Positions 1-8,904 are shown, numbered from the stretch's first letter. The stretch is 27,519 nt of DNA from Fimbriimonadales bacterium (GCA_026416655.1 JAOAES010000285.1:1-27519), one strand, 5' to 3'. Notes: a model not told the origin generated them from the sequence alone. A program made the numbers and translations.

Positions 1-807
1 CTGGACGCCGACGCCGCGCTGGAGCTGGTGCGCGAGTTCGAGCAGCCCGCCTGCGCGATTATCAAGCACACGAACCCCTGCGGCGTCGCGCTGGGCGAGA
101 GCATCACGGAGGCGTTCCTGCGCGCGCTGGAGGCAGACCCCGTGTCGGCGTTTGGCGGGATTGTGGCGTGCAATCGCCCGATTGACCGCGAAGCCGCCGA
201 GGCGATGGTCGCGCCCGGTACCTTCTTCGAGGTGGTTCTCGCGCCCGACTTCGCGCCCGACGCCCTACCCGTGTTTCAGGAGCGCAAGGGCTGGGGACAG
301 AATGTGCGCCTCTTGCGAACGGGCAACCTCGCGCCGCCCAGCGCGATGCACGGCTACGCTATACGCAGTCTGACCGGCGGCGCACTCTACACGGAACGCG
401 ACGCCATAGACTGGAATCCTGATACCCTGCAAGTCGTCACTGAACGCACGCCCGCCGAGAGCGAGTGGGCGGATTTGCGCTTCGCGTGGCGCGTTGTCAA
501 GCATGTCAAGTCCAACGCGATTGTGGTGGCGAAGGGGGGCGTGGTGTGGGGCGTGGGCGCAGGGCAGATGAATCGGGTCGGCTCCGTGCGCCTCGCGCTG
601 GAGCAGGCAGGGGAACACGCGCACGGCGCGGTGCTTGCCTCCGACGCCTTCTTCCCGTTCCCCGACAGCATCGACCTCGCGGCGCGGGCGGGGATCCGCG
701 CGATTGTGCAGCCCGGCGGCTCCAAAAAGGACCCTGAAGTCATCGCCGCCGCGAACGAAACGGGCATCGCGATGGTCTTCACGGGAATCAGGCACTTCCG
801 ACACTGA
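1..807 (+). CDS. purH: PurH, AICAR transformylase / IMP cyclohydrolase, 3' part
   Basis: This is the C-terminal part of the bifunctional enzyme that performs the last two steps of purine synthesis (formylation of AICAR, then ring closure to IMP) in the cytoplasm. The frame is open from base 1, so the 5' end, which would encode the IMP cyclohydrolase domain, lies outside the window. Visible here is the AICAR transformylase domain: the catalytic KHTNPCG motif near the start, the SAFGGIVA segment, the GWGQNVRLL segment, and the family-typical ending VFTGIRHFRH. About 268 residues are present of a family norm near 510-530. The stop codon overlaps the Shine-Dalgarno sequence of the next gene, so purH, the VOC gene and glnE are probably one transcript. 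Identification is secure from motifs; nothing odd was seen in the part present. Confidence 0.97.
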   Translation: MDADAALELVREFEQPACAIIKHTNPCGVALGESITEAFLRALEADPVSAFGGIVACNRPIDREAAEAMVAPGTFFEVVLAPDFAPDALPVFQERKGWGQNVRLLRTGNLAPPSAMHGYAIRSLTGGALYTERDAIDWNPDTLQVVTERTPAESEWADLRFAWRVVKHVKSNAIVVAKGGVVWGVGAGQMNRVGSVRLALEQAGEHAHGAVLASDAFFPFPDSIDLAARAGIRAIVQPGGSKKDPEVIAAANETGIAMVFTGIRHFRH

Positions 808-826
808 GGAGGCTTCGTTCAACACT

Positions 827-1243
827 ATGCCAGCGATTAGTGAGTTCATCGCGTTCCTGCCCGCGCCGAACTGGGAGGCAACGCGCGCCTTTTATGAGCG
901 TGTGCTGGGCTTGCCTATCGTGCTGGAGCAGACAGACTGCGTTATCTATCAGGTTGCGGGCGCGGGCTATCTCGGCTTTTGCCAACGGGCGGAGACCCCC
1001 CAGCCCCCTGAGCGTGTAATACTAACGCTGGTCTCGCAGGAAGTGGACGCATGGTATGCTCACTTGCAAGCGCACGGCGTGGAGATTACGAAACCGCCTA
1101 CCCACAACGAACGCTACCTGATTTATCACCTGTTCGCCCGCGACCCGAACGGCTACCTGATTGAAATCCAACGATTTGAGGATCCGCGCTGGAACGCGGG
1201 CGTGCGGGGAGTGGGGGATCCATACTTATCGGGCAATGATTGA
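827..1243 (+). CDS. VOC (glyoxalase/bleomycin-resistance fold) family protein
   Basis: This is a 138-residue protein of the vicinal-oxygen-chelate superfamily. The fold is recognisable from the N-terminal EATRAFYERVLGLPI segment (the usual helix before 'FY..vLGL') and the C-terminal FARDPNGYLIEIQRF strand with its metal-binding-type glutamate. The first metal-ligand position, normally histidine in the opening strand, appears to be phenylalanine (EFIAFLP), so metal binding may be altered. The substrate cannot be told from sequence. The ATG at 827 is chosen because a GAGGAGG Shine-Dalgarno sequence overlaps the purH stop just upstream; the frame is open further 5' but would run inside purH. The 3' end overlaps the start of glnE by 8 bases, which suggests translational coupling. 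Confidence 0.85.
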   Translation: MPAISEFIAFLPAPNWEATRAFYERVLGLPIVLEQTDCVIYQVAGAGYLGFCQRAETPQPPERVILTLVSQEVDAWYAHLQAHGVEITKPPTHNERYLIYHLFARDPNGYLIEIQRFEDPRWNAGVRGVGDPYLSGND

Positions 1244-4200
1244 CGAGATACGGCTGGAACAGCCTGAACGGGCGGAGCGGCTGTGGCGTCGCTGGCGAGG
1301 GGAGGGGCTGCAGGCTGAACTGTTCGATCGATTCGCGCCAACCCTAACGCATGCACTGCAGAGCGCGCCCGACCCCGACCGCCTGATGCTCAACTTCGAC
1401 CGCTGGCTGGAGTCGCTGGGCGCGACGCTGACCTACTATCGTTTGTTCGCTGAGACGCCTTCTGTGCTGACGCCGCTGCTCGCTCTGCTTGCGCACTCGC
1501 AATACATGGCGGACGCACTCCTCCAGAACCCCGAACTGAGCGAGATTCTGCTCGATATGCGCCTGCTGACGCGCGCCCGTTCCCGCGCTGACCTGCGCCG
1601 CGACCTGCACCGCCTGCTGAAGCCCTGTACAACTTTCTGGATGAAACTTGATCGATTGCGGGCGTTTAAGCAGCAGGAGTTCCTGCGGCTCACTGCGCTG
1701 GATGTGCTGGGGGAGGCGTCGCTGCCCCAAATTGCGCGTGGGCTATCTGACCTTGCCGATGTATGCGTCGGCGCAGCGTTGGATGCCTGCCATCAGGAAC
1801 TCGGTGCGCAGCTCGGCGTGTCGGGCGAACATGGGCTGTGCGTGATTGGCATGGGCAAGTGGGGCGGGCGCGAGCTGAACTACAGCTCCGACATCGACCC
1901 GATTCTCATCTGCGCAGACCAGCCTCGTTTGCAAAGCGCGCGCGAACCGTTGCAGTATCTCACCCGCCTCGCCGAGATGCTGGTCAAAGCCCTTTCCGAG
2001 CCGATGCGTCGCGGGATTGTGTTCCGCGTCGACCTGCGCCTGCGACCTGAAGGGCGTTTCGGTCCCATCGTGCGCACGCTCAGCTCCGCGCTCCACTACT
2101 ACGAGAACTGGGCGGAACTCTGGGAGCGTCAGGCGATGATTAAGGCGCGCGTGTGTGCAGGCGATCCGGGCGTGGGCGAGGCGTTTCTGGAGCGGATTCA
2201 CGCATGGGTCTATCGCCCTGCGCTGAGCGACGCCGACTTCGCGCAGATTGTGGAGCAGCGCACGCGCACCGAAGCGCAAACGCAGGCACGCGGCGAATAC
2301 GAAACCAACATCAAGAACGGCTGGGGCGGAATCCGCGATATCGAGTTTCCCACGCAGGCGTTGCAGCTGCTGTTGGGTGGGAAGCACCCGCGCCTGCGCA
2401 CGCCGAACACGCTGGACGCGCTGCAACGGTTGAAAAACGCGCGTGTGTTAGCCCCCGACGAAGCCGACGCCCTGCGCCACGCCTACTGCTTCCTGCGCAC
2501 GGTGGAACATCGCCTGCAACTCCAGTACGGACACCAGACGCACACACTGCCGAGCGCGCCGCGCGAGCGGGAACGCTTCGCCCGACACATGGGCTACTCC
2601 GACCCCGCTGCGTTCGAGGCGGATTTGAAGCGTCATCGGGAGACGGCGCGACGGTATCGGGACGAGGTCTTTGCGCAGGTACAACCTGACCGACTACTCC
2701 TACCGACCATGTTCTCTGACCTCACCCCCCCATCCCCCCTCTCCGTAAACGGAGAGGGGGGCGATACCCCCTCTCCGTTTACGGAGAGGGGGCAGGGGGG
2801 TGAGGTTCGATTAATCCCGCCGGAAGACACCCCCCGCTGGGAGCAAACCCTTCGTGAACTCGGCTTTTCGGAACCCCGTCGCGCCTACCAGATTGTTCAG
2901 ACAAACCTTACTGGCAACGAGTACGGCGCGCCGCCCCCCGACGCGAAGCGCGCCTTCGAAGCGATTTTGCCCGACCTGCTGATTGCCTGCGCCCGCACTC
3001 CCGACCCCGACCGCGCCCTGGTAGGGCTGGAGCGCCTTGCGGACGCCTTTCCGAATCGCGCCGCGCTATTCGCCTCCTATGCCGAGTCGCCCGAAGTGTT
3101 GACCCGCCTTGCCGAGCTGGCGCAATCGCCTGTGTTGTGGAACCGACTGCTGGCGCATCTCGAACTGCTGGATATGCTATTTGGCGAAGAGATTGTGGCG
3201 CATGGCGCGAAAACGCGCGAACAGCACCTGCACGCCCTGCGAGCGCGCCTGAGAACCTGCCGCACCACGAATGCGCAGATAGCGAACCTCGCCGCCTATG
3301 CACGACGTGAGCAGCTCCGCATCGGCGCGCGCGACCTGTGGGGCGAAACTACGCCTGAACAAACAGCGCACGACCTGACCGCGCTCGCCGACACACTCCT
3401 CACCTGCCTGTGGGACATCGTCGCGCCTGAGACGCCCGTGCTGATGGTAGGATTCGGCAGCCTCGGCGCGGGCGATTTGGGCTTCGGCAGCGACTGGGAT
3501 ATCGCCTTTGCTTGCGCCGATGACGCCGATGTGGACAAAATGCAGGTTTTGGCGCAAAACTTTCTCAACCTGTGCCAGCGACTCTCGGAACAGGGCGTAT
3601 TCCAGCCCGTCGACACACAGTTGCGTCCCGAAGGGAAAGCGGGCGCGCTGGTGCGTACCCTGTCGGGCTGGCGCGAGTACTGCGAACACAGTGCCGCGCC
3701 GTGGGAACGGCTCGCGGCGTTGCGCGCACGCCCGCTGAATGAGGAATCGCCATTGGCGGAGCCGTTTCTCCAGATACTCAACTCTTTTCGCTACGGCGCG
3801 CCGCCCGCACCGGAAGAGTTAGCCGAGATGCAACGGCTCGCCCAGCGCGCTCTGACCGAGCGCGTCGCCCCCACGCAACTGCATTCGCACCTCAAACTCG
3901 GACACGCTGGACAAGCGACGGTCGAGTTCCTGACGCACTGGTTGGTCGTGCAGCACGCGAACCTTGAAAACCATCCCGCCTCACTTCAGACACGCGTTCA
4001 GCTGGAATGGCTCTGGCGCAACGGCGTGCTTGACCGCGCCGATTATGAGACGCTCGCGGAATCGTGGCAGTTCCTGTATCATCTGCGCAATCGGTTGCGC
4101 CTGCTATTCGACCCTGCGCCTGAAACCCTGCCCGACGAGGAGCGCGCCGCCGCCGTCGCCCATAGCCTGAACCTGCACGATGCGTCCGAACTCCGCGCCC

Positions 4201-4256
4201 TCCTATGCGGGCATCAACAGTCTATTCAGCAAATCGGTCAGCGGTTTTGGACATAA
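1236..4256 (+). CDS. glnE: Bifunctional glutamine synthetase adenylyltransferase / deadenylase
   Basis: GlnE adenylylates glutamine synthetase to switch it off and removes AMP to switch it on, as part of nitrogen control. The 1006-residue protein has two nucleotidyltransferase halves. The N-terminal deadenylase half carries GMGKWGGRELNYSSDID around residues 205-222, and the C-terminal adenylyltransferase half carries VGFGSLGAGDLGFGSDWDIA around 738-757. Helical NEYGAPPPDA and GHAGQATVEF segments also fit. I start it at the ATG at 1236, which overlaps the VOC stop; an earlier in-frame start at 1161 would lie wholly inside the VOC gene. It is slightly longer than the familiar enzyme of about 945 residues, and residues about 495-524 are encoded by an 88-bp palindromic repeat. 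No glnB, glnD or glnA is in view. Confidence 0.95.
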   Translation: MIDEIRLEQPERAERLWRRWRGEGLQAELFDRFAPTLTHALQSAPDPDRLMLNFDRWLESLGATLTYYRLFAETPSVLTPLLALLAHSQYMADALLQNPELSEILLDMRLLTRARSRADLRRDLHRLLKPCTTFWMKLDRLRAFKQQEFLRLTALDVLGEASLPQIARGLSDLADVCVGAALDACHQELGAQLGVSGEHGLCVIGMGKWGGRELNYSSDIDPILICADQPRLQSAREPLQYLTRLAEMLVKALSEPMRRGIVFRVDLRLRPEGRFGPIVRTLSSALHYYENWAELWERQAMIKARVCAGDPGVGEAFLERIHAWVYRPALSDADFAQIVEQRTRTEAQTQARGEYETNIKNGWGGIRDIEFPTQALQLLLGGKHPRLRTPNTLDALQRLKNARVLAPDEADALRHAYCFLRTVEHRLQLQYGHQTHTLPSAPRERERFARHMGYSDPAAFEADLKRHRETARRYRDEVFAQVQPDRLLLPTMFSDLTPPSPLSVNGEGGDTPSPFTERGQGGEVRLIPPEDTPRWEQTLRELGFSEPRRAYQIVQTNLTGNEYGAPPPDAKRAFEAILPDLLIACARTPDPDRALVGLERLADAFPNRAALFASYAESPEVLTRLAELAQSPVLWNRLLAHLELLDMLFGEEIVAHGAKTREQHLHALRARLRTCRTTNAQIANLAAYARREQLRIGARDLWGETTPEQTAHDLTALADTLLTCLWDIVAPETPVLMVGFGSLGAGDLGFGSDWDIAFACADDADVDKMQVLAQNFLNLCQRLSEQGVFQPVDTQLRPEGKAGALVRTLSGWREYCEHSAAPWERLAALRARPLNEESPLAEPFLQILNSFRYGAPPAPEELAEMQRLAQRALTERVAPTQLHSHLKLGHAGQATVEFLTHWLVVQHANLENHPASLQTRVQLEWLWRNGVLDRADYETLAESWQFLYHLRNRLRLLFDPAPETLPDEERAAAVAHSLNLHDASELRALLCGHQQSIQQIGQRFWT
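2719..2806. repeat. 88-bp double-hairpin palindromic element inside glnE
   Basis: The outer arms pair (ACCTCACCCCCC with GGGGGGTGAGGT, one arm interrupted by an unpaired base or two). Inside are two further near-identical hairpins, each made of CCCCTCTCCGT and its complement around a TAAAC or TTTAC centre. The element keeps the glnE frame open and encodes a proline/glycine-rich stretch (PPSPLSVNGEGG, then SPFTERGQGGEV) between the two enzyme halves. It has the shape of a mobile palindromic repeat, similar in concept to Rickettsia palindromic elements. I see no transposase or clear target duplication in the window. Confidence 0.85.
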
Positions 4257-4268
4257 CGCCCTTCTCTG

Positions 4269-4290
4269 TCAAGAGAGCTTCTTGATTTTT
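4269..4290 (+). terminator. Probable Rho-independent terminator after glnE
   Basis: A six-base stem (TCAAGA / TCTTGA) with a GAGCT loop is followed at once by five T residues, 13 bases after the glnE stop. The stem is short and AT-rich, so termination may be partial. Its right arm overlaps the -35 box of the next promoter. Confidence 0.6.
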
Positions 4291-4311
4291 CGACCGACGA
4301 TTCGGTATAAT
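4282..4311 (+). promoter_or_regulatory. Sigma-70-type promoter for the lipoprotein operon
   Basis: The -35 box TTGATT (4282-4287) and a perfect -10 box TATAAT (4306-4311) are 18 bases apart. A GGAGG ribosome site at about 4319-4323 and the ATG at 4330 follow, giving a short conventional leader. Confidence 0.75.
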
Positions 4312-4329
4312 TGAGTGCGGAGGTTGACC

Positions 4330-6495
4330 ATGAACCGCATCTATGTCAAGGGTGACACAAAGCGGTGGCTGACAGCAATCACCGCACTCACGCTTCTCGT
4401 TTCCCTTTCCAACTGCGGAGGTGGAGGAGGCACCACTCCCCCTACTTCAGGTCTCACGATTAACGGAACGGTCACCGTTCCTACTGGAACCCCGCGTTCT
4501 CGCTCTCTGACTGGCGCCGCATTACCCAATGCTTCAATCCGCGCCGTACTTGCTTTCGAACCAGGCACTGTCCTTGCGCAGTCCACGACAGACGCCAATG
4601 GACGCTACGTGTTGACCATTCCCCCAAACTATGCCGGACGCGACATCTTGATTATCGCCGAGAAGACCGTAAACAACCAGCGCGTACGTGTGTCGGCGTT
4701 GTTGCCCGCGCTTCCTGCGCAAGGCTACGCAGGCGCGAATCTGGACGCTTACACCACGCTGGCGACGGAAGAGATTTTACGCTACGCCCGCCAGCAGAAT
4801 TTGACCGCCTTATCGCCTAACGGTGTTGCGTCGGTCGTGGATCGAGTGCGCGAGGTGATTCGCAACCGTGACTCGCTGAGTCTCGTCGTTGGTCAGACCC
4901 TGCCCGAAAACATTGGAGATGGCTTACAGGACGAAACGATAGGCGACCCGGTACAGCAGTGCGTGCTGGACCAGGCGCAGAATCTCCCGCCGTCCACAGG
5001 CGATGTCGCCACAGCGAAACAGATTACCCAGATGCTGCGCGACTACAGCACGACGTGGATAGACCGTAGCAACAACGAGGCGCTTCGCTTCGCAGCGTTG
5101 GTGCGTGAGCAGGAACAGATTATCGAGGAAGACATTATTCAGCCGCTGGAGGCGTTCAGGGGACGCGGGCTGGATTTCGTTATCCGCTTGCTCGGCTTGG
5201 AGGAACCGGGCGGCAGCGACCCGCATGACTCGCTGAATGGGCTGCCCCCAGGACGCTATCGCGAAGTGCTACGCAACGGACGCTACGTACTGGAGCGCAG
5301 CGGTGATTCGCCCAACAATCGCACCTGGTATGTGGAAAGCGGCGCGCTGGAATGCACCGTGACCACTGCCAACCCGCTGGAAGAGTTCATACTCGGTCCG
5401 GATGCAGGGCGCGTCAGTTTCTCCCTGCGCAAGGATGGCGACCCCAGCGTGCAGCACGACGGCTCATTTGAGGTAACCCAGCGCGATTCGCAGAACCGGG
5501 TGACCCAGCTGCGCGTGCAGTTCTCCCTGCGGGACAGCGGACTGAGCCAGCCCATCCAGTTCAACGGCGTGGCGAACACGACCCCACGCGACGACGGTAG
5601 CTTCCGCACAGTCAATATGTCGGGAACCCTGCAAAGCCAGTACGCTGACCTGAATGTGACGAACCTTGTGTACGACACCTATCCCGTCAGCGAGCGTGTG
5701 AAGCAAGTCAGTGCAGCGCGCGTGCAGGCAACGCTCAAAACCGAAGAAAACCCGACACTCGAACTGGAGAACTTGAACGTCGCCTTCGCAGACGGGGACC
5801 CACCCGATAAGCACATCACCCAGATAACCGTCCAGTCGCTGGATTTTAGCGGCACGGAAACGACGCTTCTCTTGCGCAATCTCAACGCTCAGTTCCAGCG
5901 CGTCGGCGGGGAACCACAGCTTGCGCGCCTCCAGGCGAACGCCGAGTACCGCACCCCGAACGATACGCTCATCGGGCGGATAACCATGCAGTGGGAGAAC
6001 CCCGCCGGAGGGAACCCTCTGGAATGGGAGACAATCCCGCTGGAGCAGTTCCCACGCGGCAACTTCGAGTTCGACGGCAACCTGACGCCGCGCATCGGTC
6101 GTCCCGCACGGGCTTACTTCAACATCGTTTCCGAGCCGAACTTCTCGACGCCGCGCGTACGGCTACAGCTGCGCCTCGATCTGGGCACGGCGCGTCTGGA
6201 AGGCGGCTTCACGGGCAACCTGCGCATCGTGGACGGTTGCGTAGACCCAGAACGGATGTTCCAGACCACCACGATCCAGATGTCCCACACGCCGTCTAAC
6301 TTCCGCGTAGAACTGCTCTACAACGACACGAACCAGACTTTCACGGGCGCGATAAAGAAGCCCGATGGGACAAGTGTCGCCCAGATTGGCAAGGCGAGCG
6401 CGCTGGGGCTGCCCGACTTCGGCGACGCTTACATCGTGCGCTACAACGACAACACCTTCGAAACCGTGAACTCCCTGCTCAGGTTAGAGGATTGA
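4330..6495 (+). CDS. Putative lipoprotein with a carboxypeptidase-regulatory-like domain
   Basis: This is a 721-residue protein predicted to be exported and lipid-anchored. A basic N-terminus and hydrophobic segment (about residues 14-27) end in a lipobox-like L-S-N-C with C29 followed by a glycine run. Asparagine just before the cysteine is somewhat atypical. Residues about 45-110 look like a CarboxypepD_reg/transthyretin-like beta domain (a GTVTVPTG-type strand, then TDANGRYVLTIP). The rest is beta-rich and unassigned, with repeated strand-turn patterns and aspartate/asparagine-rich segments. The ATG at 4330 is preferred over an upstream in-frame one because GGAGG sits 6 bases before it. 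The downstream gene overlaps its stop, so the two probably work together at the envelope. No enzymatic motif was recognised. Confidence 0.75.
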   Translation: MNRIYVKGDTKRWLTAITALTLLVSLSNCGGGGGTTPPTSGLTINGTVTVPTGTPRSRSLTGAALPNASIRAVLAFEPGTVLAQSTTDANGRYVLTIPPNYAGRDILIIAEKTVNNQRVRVSALLPALPAQGYAGANLDAYTTLATEEILRYARQQNLTALSPNGVASVVDRVREVIRNRDSLSLVVGQTLPENIGDGLQDETIGDPVQQCVLDQAQNLPPSTGDVATAKQITQMLRDYSTTWIDRSNNEALRFAALVREQEQIIEEDIIQPLEAFRGRGLDFVIRLLGLEEPGGSDPHDSLNGLPPGRYREVLRNGRYVLERSGDSPNNRTWYVESGALECTVTTANPLEEFILGPDAGRVSFSLRKDGDPSVQHDGSFEVTQRDSQNRVTQLRVQFSLRDSGLSQPIQFNGVANTTPRDDGSFRTVNMSGTLQSQYADLNVTNLVYDTYPVSERVKQVSAARVQATLKTEENPTLELENLNVAFADGDPPDKHITQITVQSLDFSGTETTLLLRNLNAQFQRVGGEPQLARLQANAEYRTPNDTLIGRITMQWENPAGGNPLEWETIPLEQFPRGNFEFDGNLTPRIGRPARAYFNIVSEPNFSTPRVRLQLRLDLGTARLEGGFTGNLRIVDGCVDPERMFQTTTIQMSHTPSNFRVELLYNDTNQTFTGAIKKPDGTSVAQIGKASALGLPDFGDAYIVRYNDNTFETVNSLLRLED

Positions 6496-7625
6496 GCGCG
6501 CGCTTGCTTGTGAGGGCGCGCCTCCCTCACTGGTGGGGCGTCATTGTGGGGACGTTCGCTATGGGCTGCGTGATAGGCTTCGCGCAGCCCGTAGCCACGC
6601 CCCCTGCTCGTTTAGGAAACTGGCTGCCAGAGCCTTCCAGCACCTTTCCCCGATACCTTGAGATACGCGTTAGTGCCTTCGCCGACACTAATGTACGACC
6701 ACTTTTTCAGAAGCCTGCCGAGCCTGCTTTCGCTGCGGAGCGCGCCTACTTCCGCCAGGCGTTTGCCTACTCACTCCATATCCGCCTGCCCCGCTGGGAG
6801 TTCAGCGTTGCCTACGGGCAAGCAGATCGATATGAAGGCAATCAAGGCGCAGCGCGTCTGTTCCTTGAAGCCGAGCAGAAACAGATTACGTCCGACTCCA
6901 GCTATCCAGTGGAAGCGACGCTGAACCGATCTGCGCTCCAGTCGTGGGGGGCAACTTATCACGGCGAATGGAACAGCGCACACGCAAAGGTGCGCTATCA
7001 GGTGGGGATACGGTATCTGAATCTTCAGCGTGTGCAGCAAGGCTGGCTACAGGGACAGAAAGAAGGGGACTCGTTTGAGGGCGAGTTGTTGTTGCTGACC
7101 ACGCGCGGATTGCCCGCTGAAACAGTCGGCGGTGCGGGCTTCACGCTCGACGCGGGTGTGGCGGTGGAGACCGAAGGTTGGGTTGCAGGCGTGTTTGTTG
7201 AAAACCTCTGGAGCCGCTTGCGGACTCGGCAGGTTCAGCAGATTGAGGCGAATCTGCGGATCAATCGCCCGGTTCCCGATGCGGACGGGTTCCTGCGCGC
7301 GCCGCCTGCGCTGGAGGGACGCATTCGCTATCCTGCGCTCCAACGCGCAGCGCGCCCGCGCACGACCATAGAGGTCTGGCGAGCGACGCCTTCGAACTCC
7401 GTTGGGGTTCTCGCGCAGCGTGCTGACGAGTGGCAGGCGGCGCTGGCGTTCCGAGGGATGCGCGGGCAATCCCGGTTCTGCTTGACCTATTGGCAGCCGC
7501 GCCCGTCGGTGTGGCTGACCTTTGAGCAGAACAATTGGAGCATTACAGCAGGCGCGGACTTCTGGAACGGCGACGCCCTTCACCGTTTCGCTCTGGAACT
7601 CAGCTGGCGGTTTCCCCTGAAGTAG
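6492..7625 (+). CDS. Putative secreted or outer-membrane beta-rich protein
   Basis: This 377-residue protein is read from a TTG that overlaps the previous stop (TTGA), with GAGG just upstream; this is the usual arrangement of translational coupling. In-frame GTG codons a little downstream are possible alternatives. The N-terminus has a hydrophobic signal-like stretch (about residues 15-32, ending CVIGFAQP), so export is likely. The remainder alternates polar and aromatic/hydrophobic residues in short strands and ends in an aromatic-rich strand (FALELSWRFPLK), as beta-barrel outer-membrane proteins often do. I do not recognise a named family. Its stop lies 5 bases from the stop of the convergent SelB-tail-like gene, with no visible terminator between them. 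Confidence 0.6.
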   Translation: MSARLLVRARLPHWWGVIVGTFAMGCVIGFAQPVATPPARLGNWLPEPSSTFPRYLEIRVSAFADTNVRPLFQKPAEPAFAAERAYFRQAFAYSLHIRLPRWEFSVAYGQADRYEGNQGAARLFLEAEQKQITSDSSYPVEATLNRSALQSWGATYHGEWNSAHAKVRYQVGIRYLNLQRVQQGWLQGQKEGDSFEGELLLLTTRGLPAETVGGAGFTLDAGVAVETEGWVAGVFVENLWSRLRTRQVQQIEANLRINRPVPDADGFLRAPPALEGRIRYPALQRAARPRTTIEVWRATPSNSVGVLAQRADEWQAALAFRGMRGQSRFCLTYWQPRPSVWLTFEQNNWSITAGADFWNGDALHRFALELSWRFPLK

Positions 7626-7630
7626 CCCTT

Positions 7631-8005
7631 CTATTCAAGCCTCGCCTGTCCTCGCAGCCACCTCAACGCCGCCGCCGCATAACGCCTCGAGCTGCCCGTC
7701 AGGTCGCGCACCTGCGCCACTTTCACGGGCGCAGGCAGATTTTTTAGTTGCTCAGCGAGGCGTTGCAGCGTCTCGGTCGCGAAGTAAATCCCCTCGCCCG
7801 CGTCGGCGATGTCGCCGCGTTCCACACCGATTTGGAGCATCGCGCGGATCGCGTCGGGCGGCGCGCCAATCATGTGCGACGCCAGCCGCACCGACGGGGG
7901 CGTCATCCCTGCCTCGCGGTAGAGGCTCAGCACACGCTGATAGAACGCCTCCTGACGAGGCTTGAGTAACGCCGTACTCTGCCGAGAATCGTCACGCGTG
8001 TCCAT
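7631..8005 (-). CDS. Stand-alone SelB C-terminal winged-helix-like protein
   Basis: This 124-residue protein resembles the C-terminal winged-helix repeats of SelB, the selenocysteine-specific elongation factor whose tail binds the SECIS RNA hairpin. The matching features are YREAGMTPPSV entering one winged helix (about residues 30-85), the GEGIYFATETLQRLAEQL segment, and VAQVRDLTGSSRRYAAAALRWL (about 93-114), which parallels the family's 'F R D xx G T S R K Y A x P L L E x L D'. No GTPase (EF-Tu-like) domain is present: the upstream region is the xer gene, 6 bases away. The final wing after the last helix is also short. It could be a remnant of a lost selB, or a free-standing nucleic-acid-binding protein made from it. 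It is probably co-transcribed with the Xer and SPFH genes. Confidence 0.65.
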   Translation of the reverse strand: MDTRDDSRQSTALLKPRQEAFYQRVLSLYREAGMTPPSVRLASHMIGAPPDAIRAMLQIGVERGDIADAGEGIYFATETLQRLAEQLKNLPAPVKVAQVRDLTGSSRRYAAAALRWLRGQARLE

Positions 8006-8011
8006 TCGTCG

Positions 8012-8902
8012 CTATCCCCTCGGATGGGCTTTTTTGTAAACCTCCTTCAAGCGGTCGAGGCTAACCTGCGTATAGATTTGAGTTGTGCTGATGTCTTCAT
8101 GTCCGAGCAGTTCCTGCACGGCGCGCAGGTCGGCTCCGCCGTTGAGCAGATGCACAGCGAACGAGTGGCGCAGGGTGTGCGGCGAGATATTCTTCTCGAT
8201 GCCCGCGCAGGCGGCGTAGTATTTAATCTTGTTCCAGAAGGCGACTCGGCTCAGCGCGTCGCCGCGGTCGTTCAGAAACAGTGCCTCGTTGGGGCGTTTG
8301 GAGTTTACGAGTTTAGGGCGGGCGTCGCTGAGATAGCGCTGGAGCCAGTAGACTGTGCTGTCAGGCAGGGGTAGCCAGCGTTCCCGCCCGCGCTTGCCTT
8401 CCACGCGCACGAGCCGCTCGCTCAGATTCAGCTGCTCCAGCTTCAGGTTTAGCAGCTCCGAGACGCGCATGCCCGTGGTGTACATCGTCTCCAGCATCGC
8501 GCGATCGCGTAAGCCGTGCGGCGTATCCAGCGGGGGTTGCAGCAGCAGGCGGCGCAGTTCGTGCGGAGTCAGCGTGGCGGGCAGGGCGCGATGTGTTTTG
8601 GGCGTGGTCAGCGCGTCGGGCGGCTCCACCTCCAGCACGCCCCGCCGATAGAGATGCTTCAGAAATGCTCGCGCCGCGCTCAGCTTCCGCGCAATGCTCG
8701 ATTCGCTCATCGAACGACGGCGCAGGTAGTGAATAAAGCCCTCCCACAGCGACGAGTCCCACTCGTGCGGGTCGGTACGCTCGGCGCGCTTGAGATAGGC
8801 GCAGAATTGCGCCAGGTCTACCGCGTAGGCGTTCACGGTGTGCGGTGAGACCTGACGCTCCCGCGCTAAGTAGTCCAGAAACGAGTCGATATAGGCGTCC
8901 AT
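8012..8902 (-). CDS. xerD: Tyrosine recombinase, XerC/XerD type
   Basis: This is a site-specific recombinase of the family that resolves chromosome dimers at dif during division. The 296-residue length is typical. The N-terminal SAM-like core-binding domain covers about residues 1-90 (SPHTVNAYAVDLAQF). The catalytic domain shows the expected residues: R146 (TGMRVSELL), K170 (VEGKRGRERWLPL), H242 and R245 (PHTLRHSFAVHLL), H268 (LLGHEDIS) and nucleophile Y277 (TTQIYTQV). All are intact, so it should be active. Whether it is the XerC or XerD paralogue, or a single-Xer system, cannot be decided here. It starts two bases after the SPFH stop, so it is likely in that operon. No dif site was identified. 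Confidence 0.92.
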   Translation of the reverse strand: MDAYIDSFLDYLARERQVSPHTVNAYAVDLAQFCAYLKRAERTDPHEWDSSLWEGFIHYLRRRSMSESSIARKLSAARAFLKHLYRRGVLEVEPPDALTTPKTHRALPATLTPHELRRLLLQPPLDTPHGLRDRAMLETMYTTGMRVSELLNLKLEQLNLSERLVRVEGKRGRERWLPLPDSTVYWLQRYLSDARPKLVNSKRPNEALFLNDRGDALSRVAFWNKIKYYAACAGIEKNISPHTLRHSFAVHLLNGGADLRAVQELLGHEDISTTQIYTQVSLDRLKEVYKKAHPRG

Positions 8903-8904
8903 CG

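Noticed and set aside
1161..1235. Upstream in-frame start for glnE
   Set aside because: It would place 25 extra residues inside the VOC gene; the ATG at 1236 overlaps the VOC stop in the usual coupled manner.
1743..2426. A 227-codon minus-strand frame inside glnE
   Set aside because: It is antisense to the conserved adenylyltransferase domain and has no family features.
2719..2806. Possible CRISPR-like repeat because of the repeated CTCTCCGT motif
   Set aside because: There are only two copies, each a hairpin with no spacer of CRISPR length, and they lie in a reading frame.
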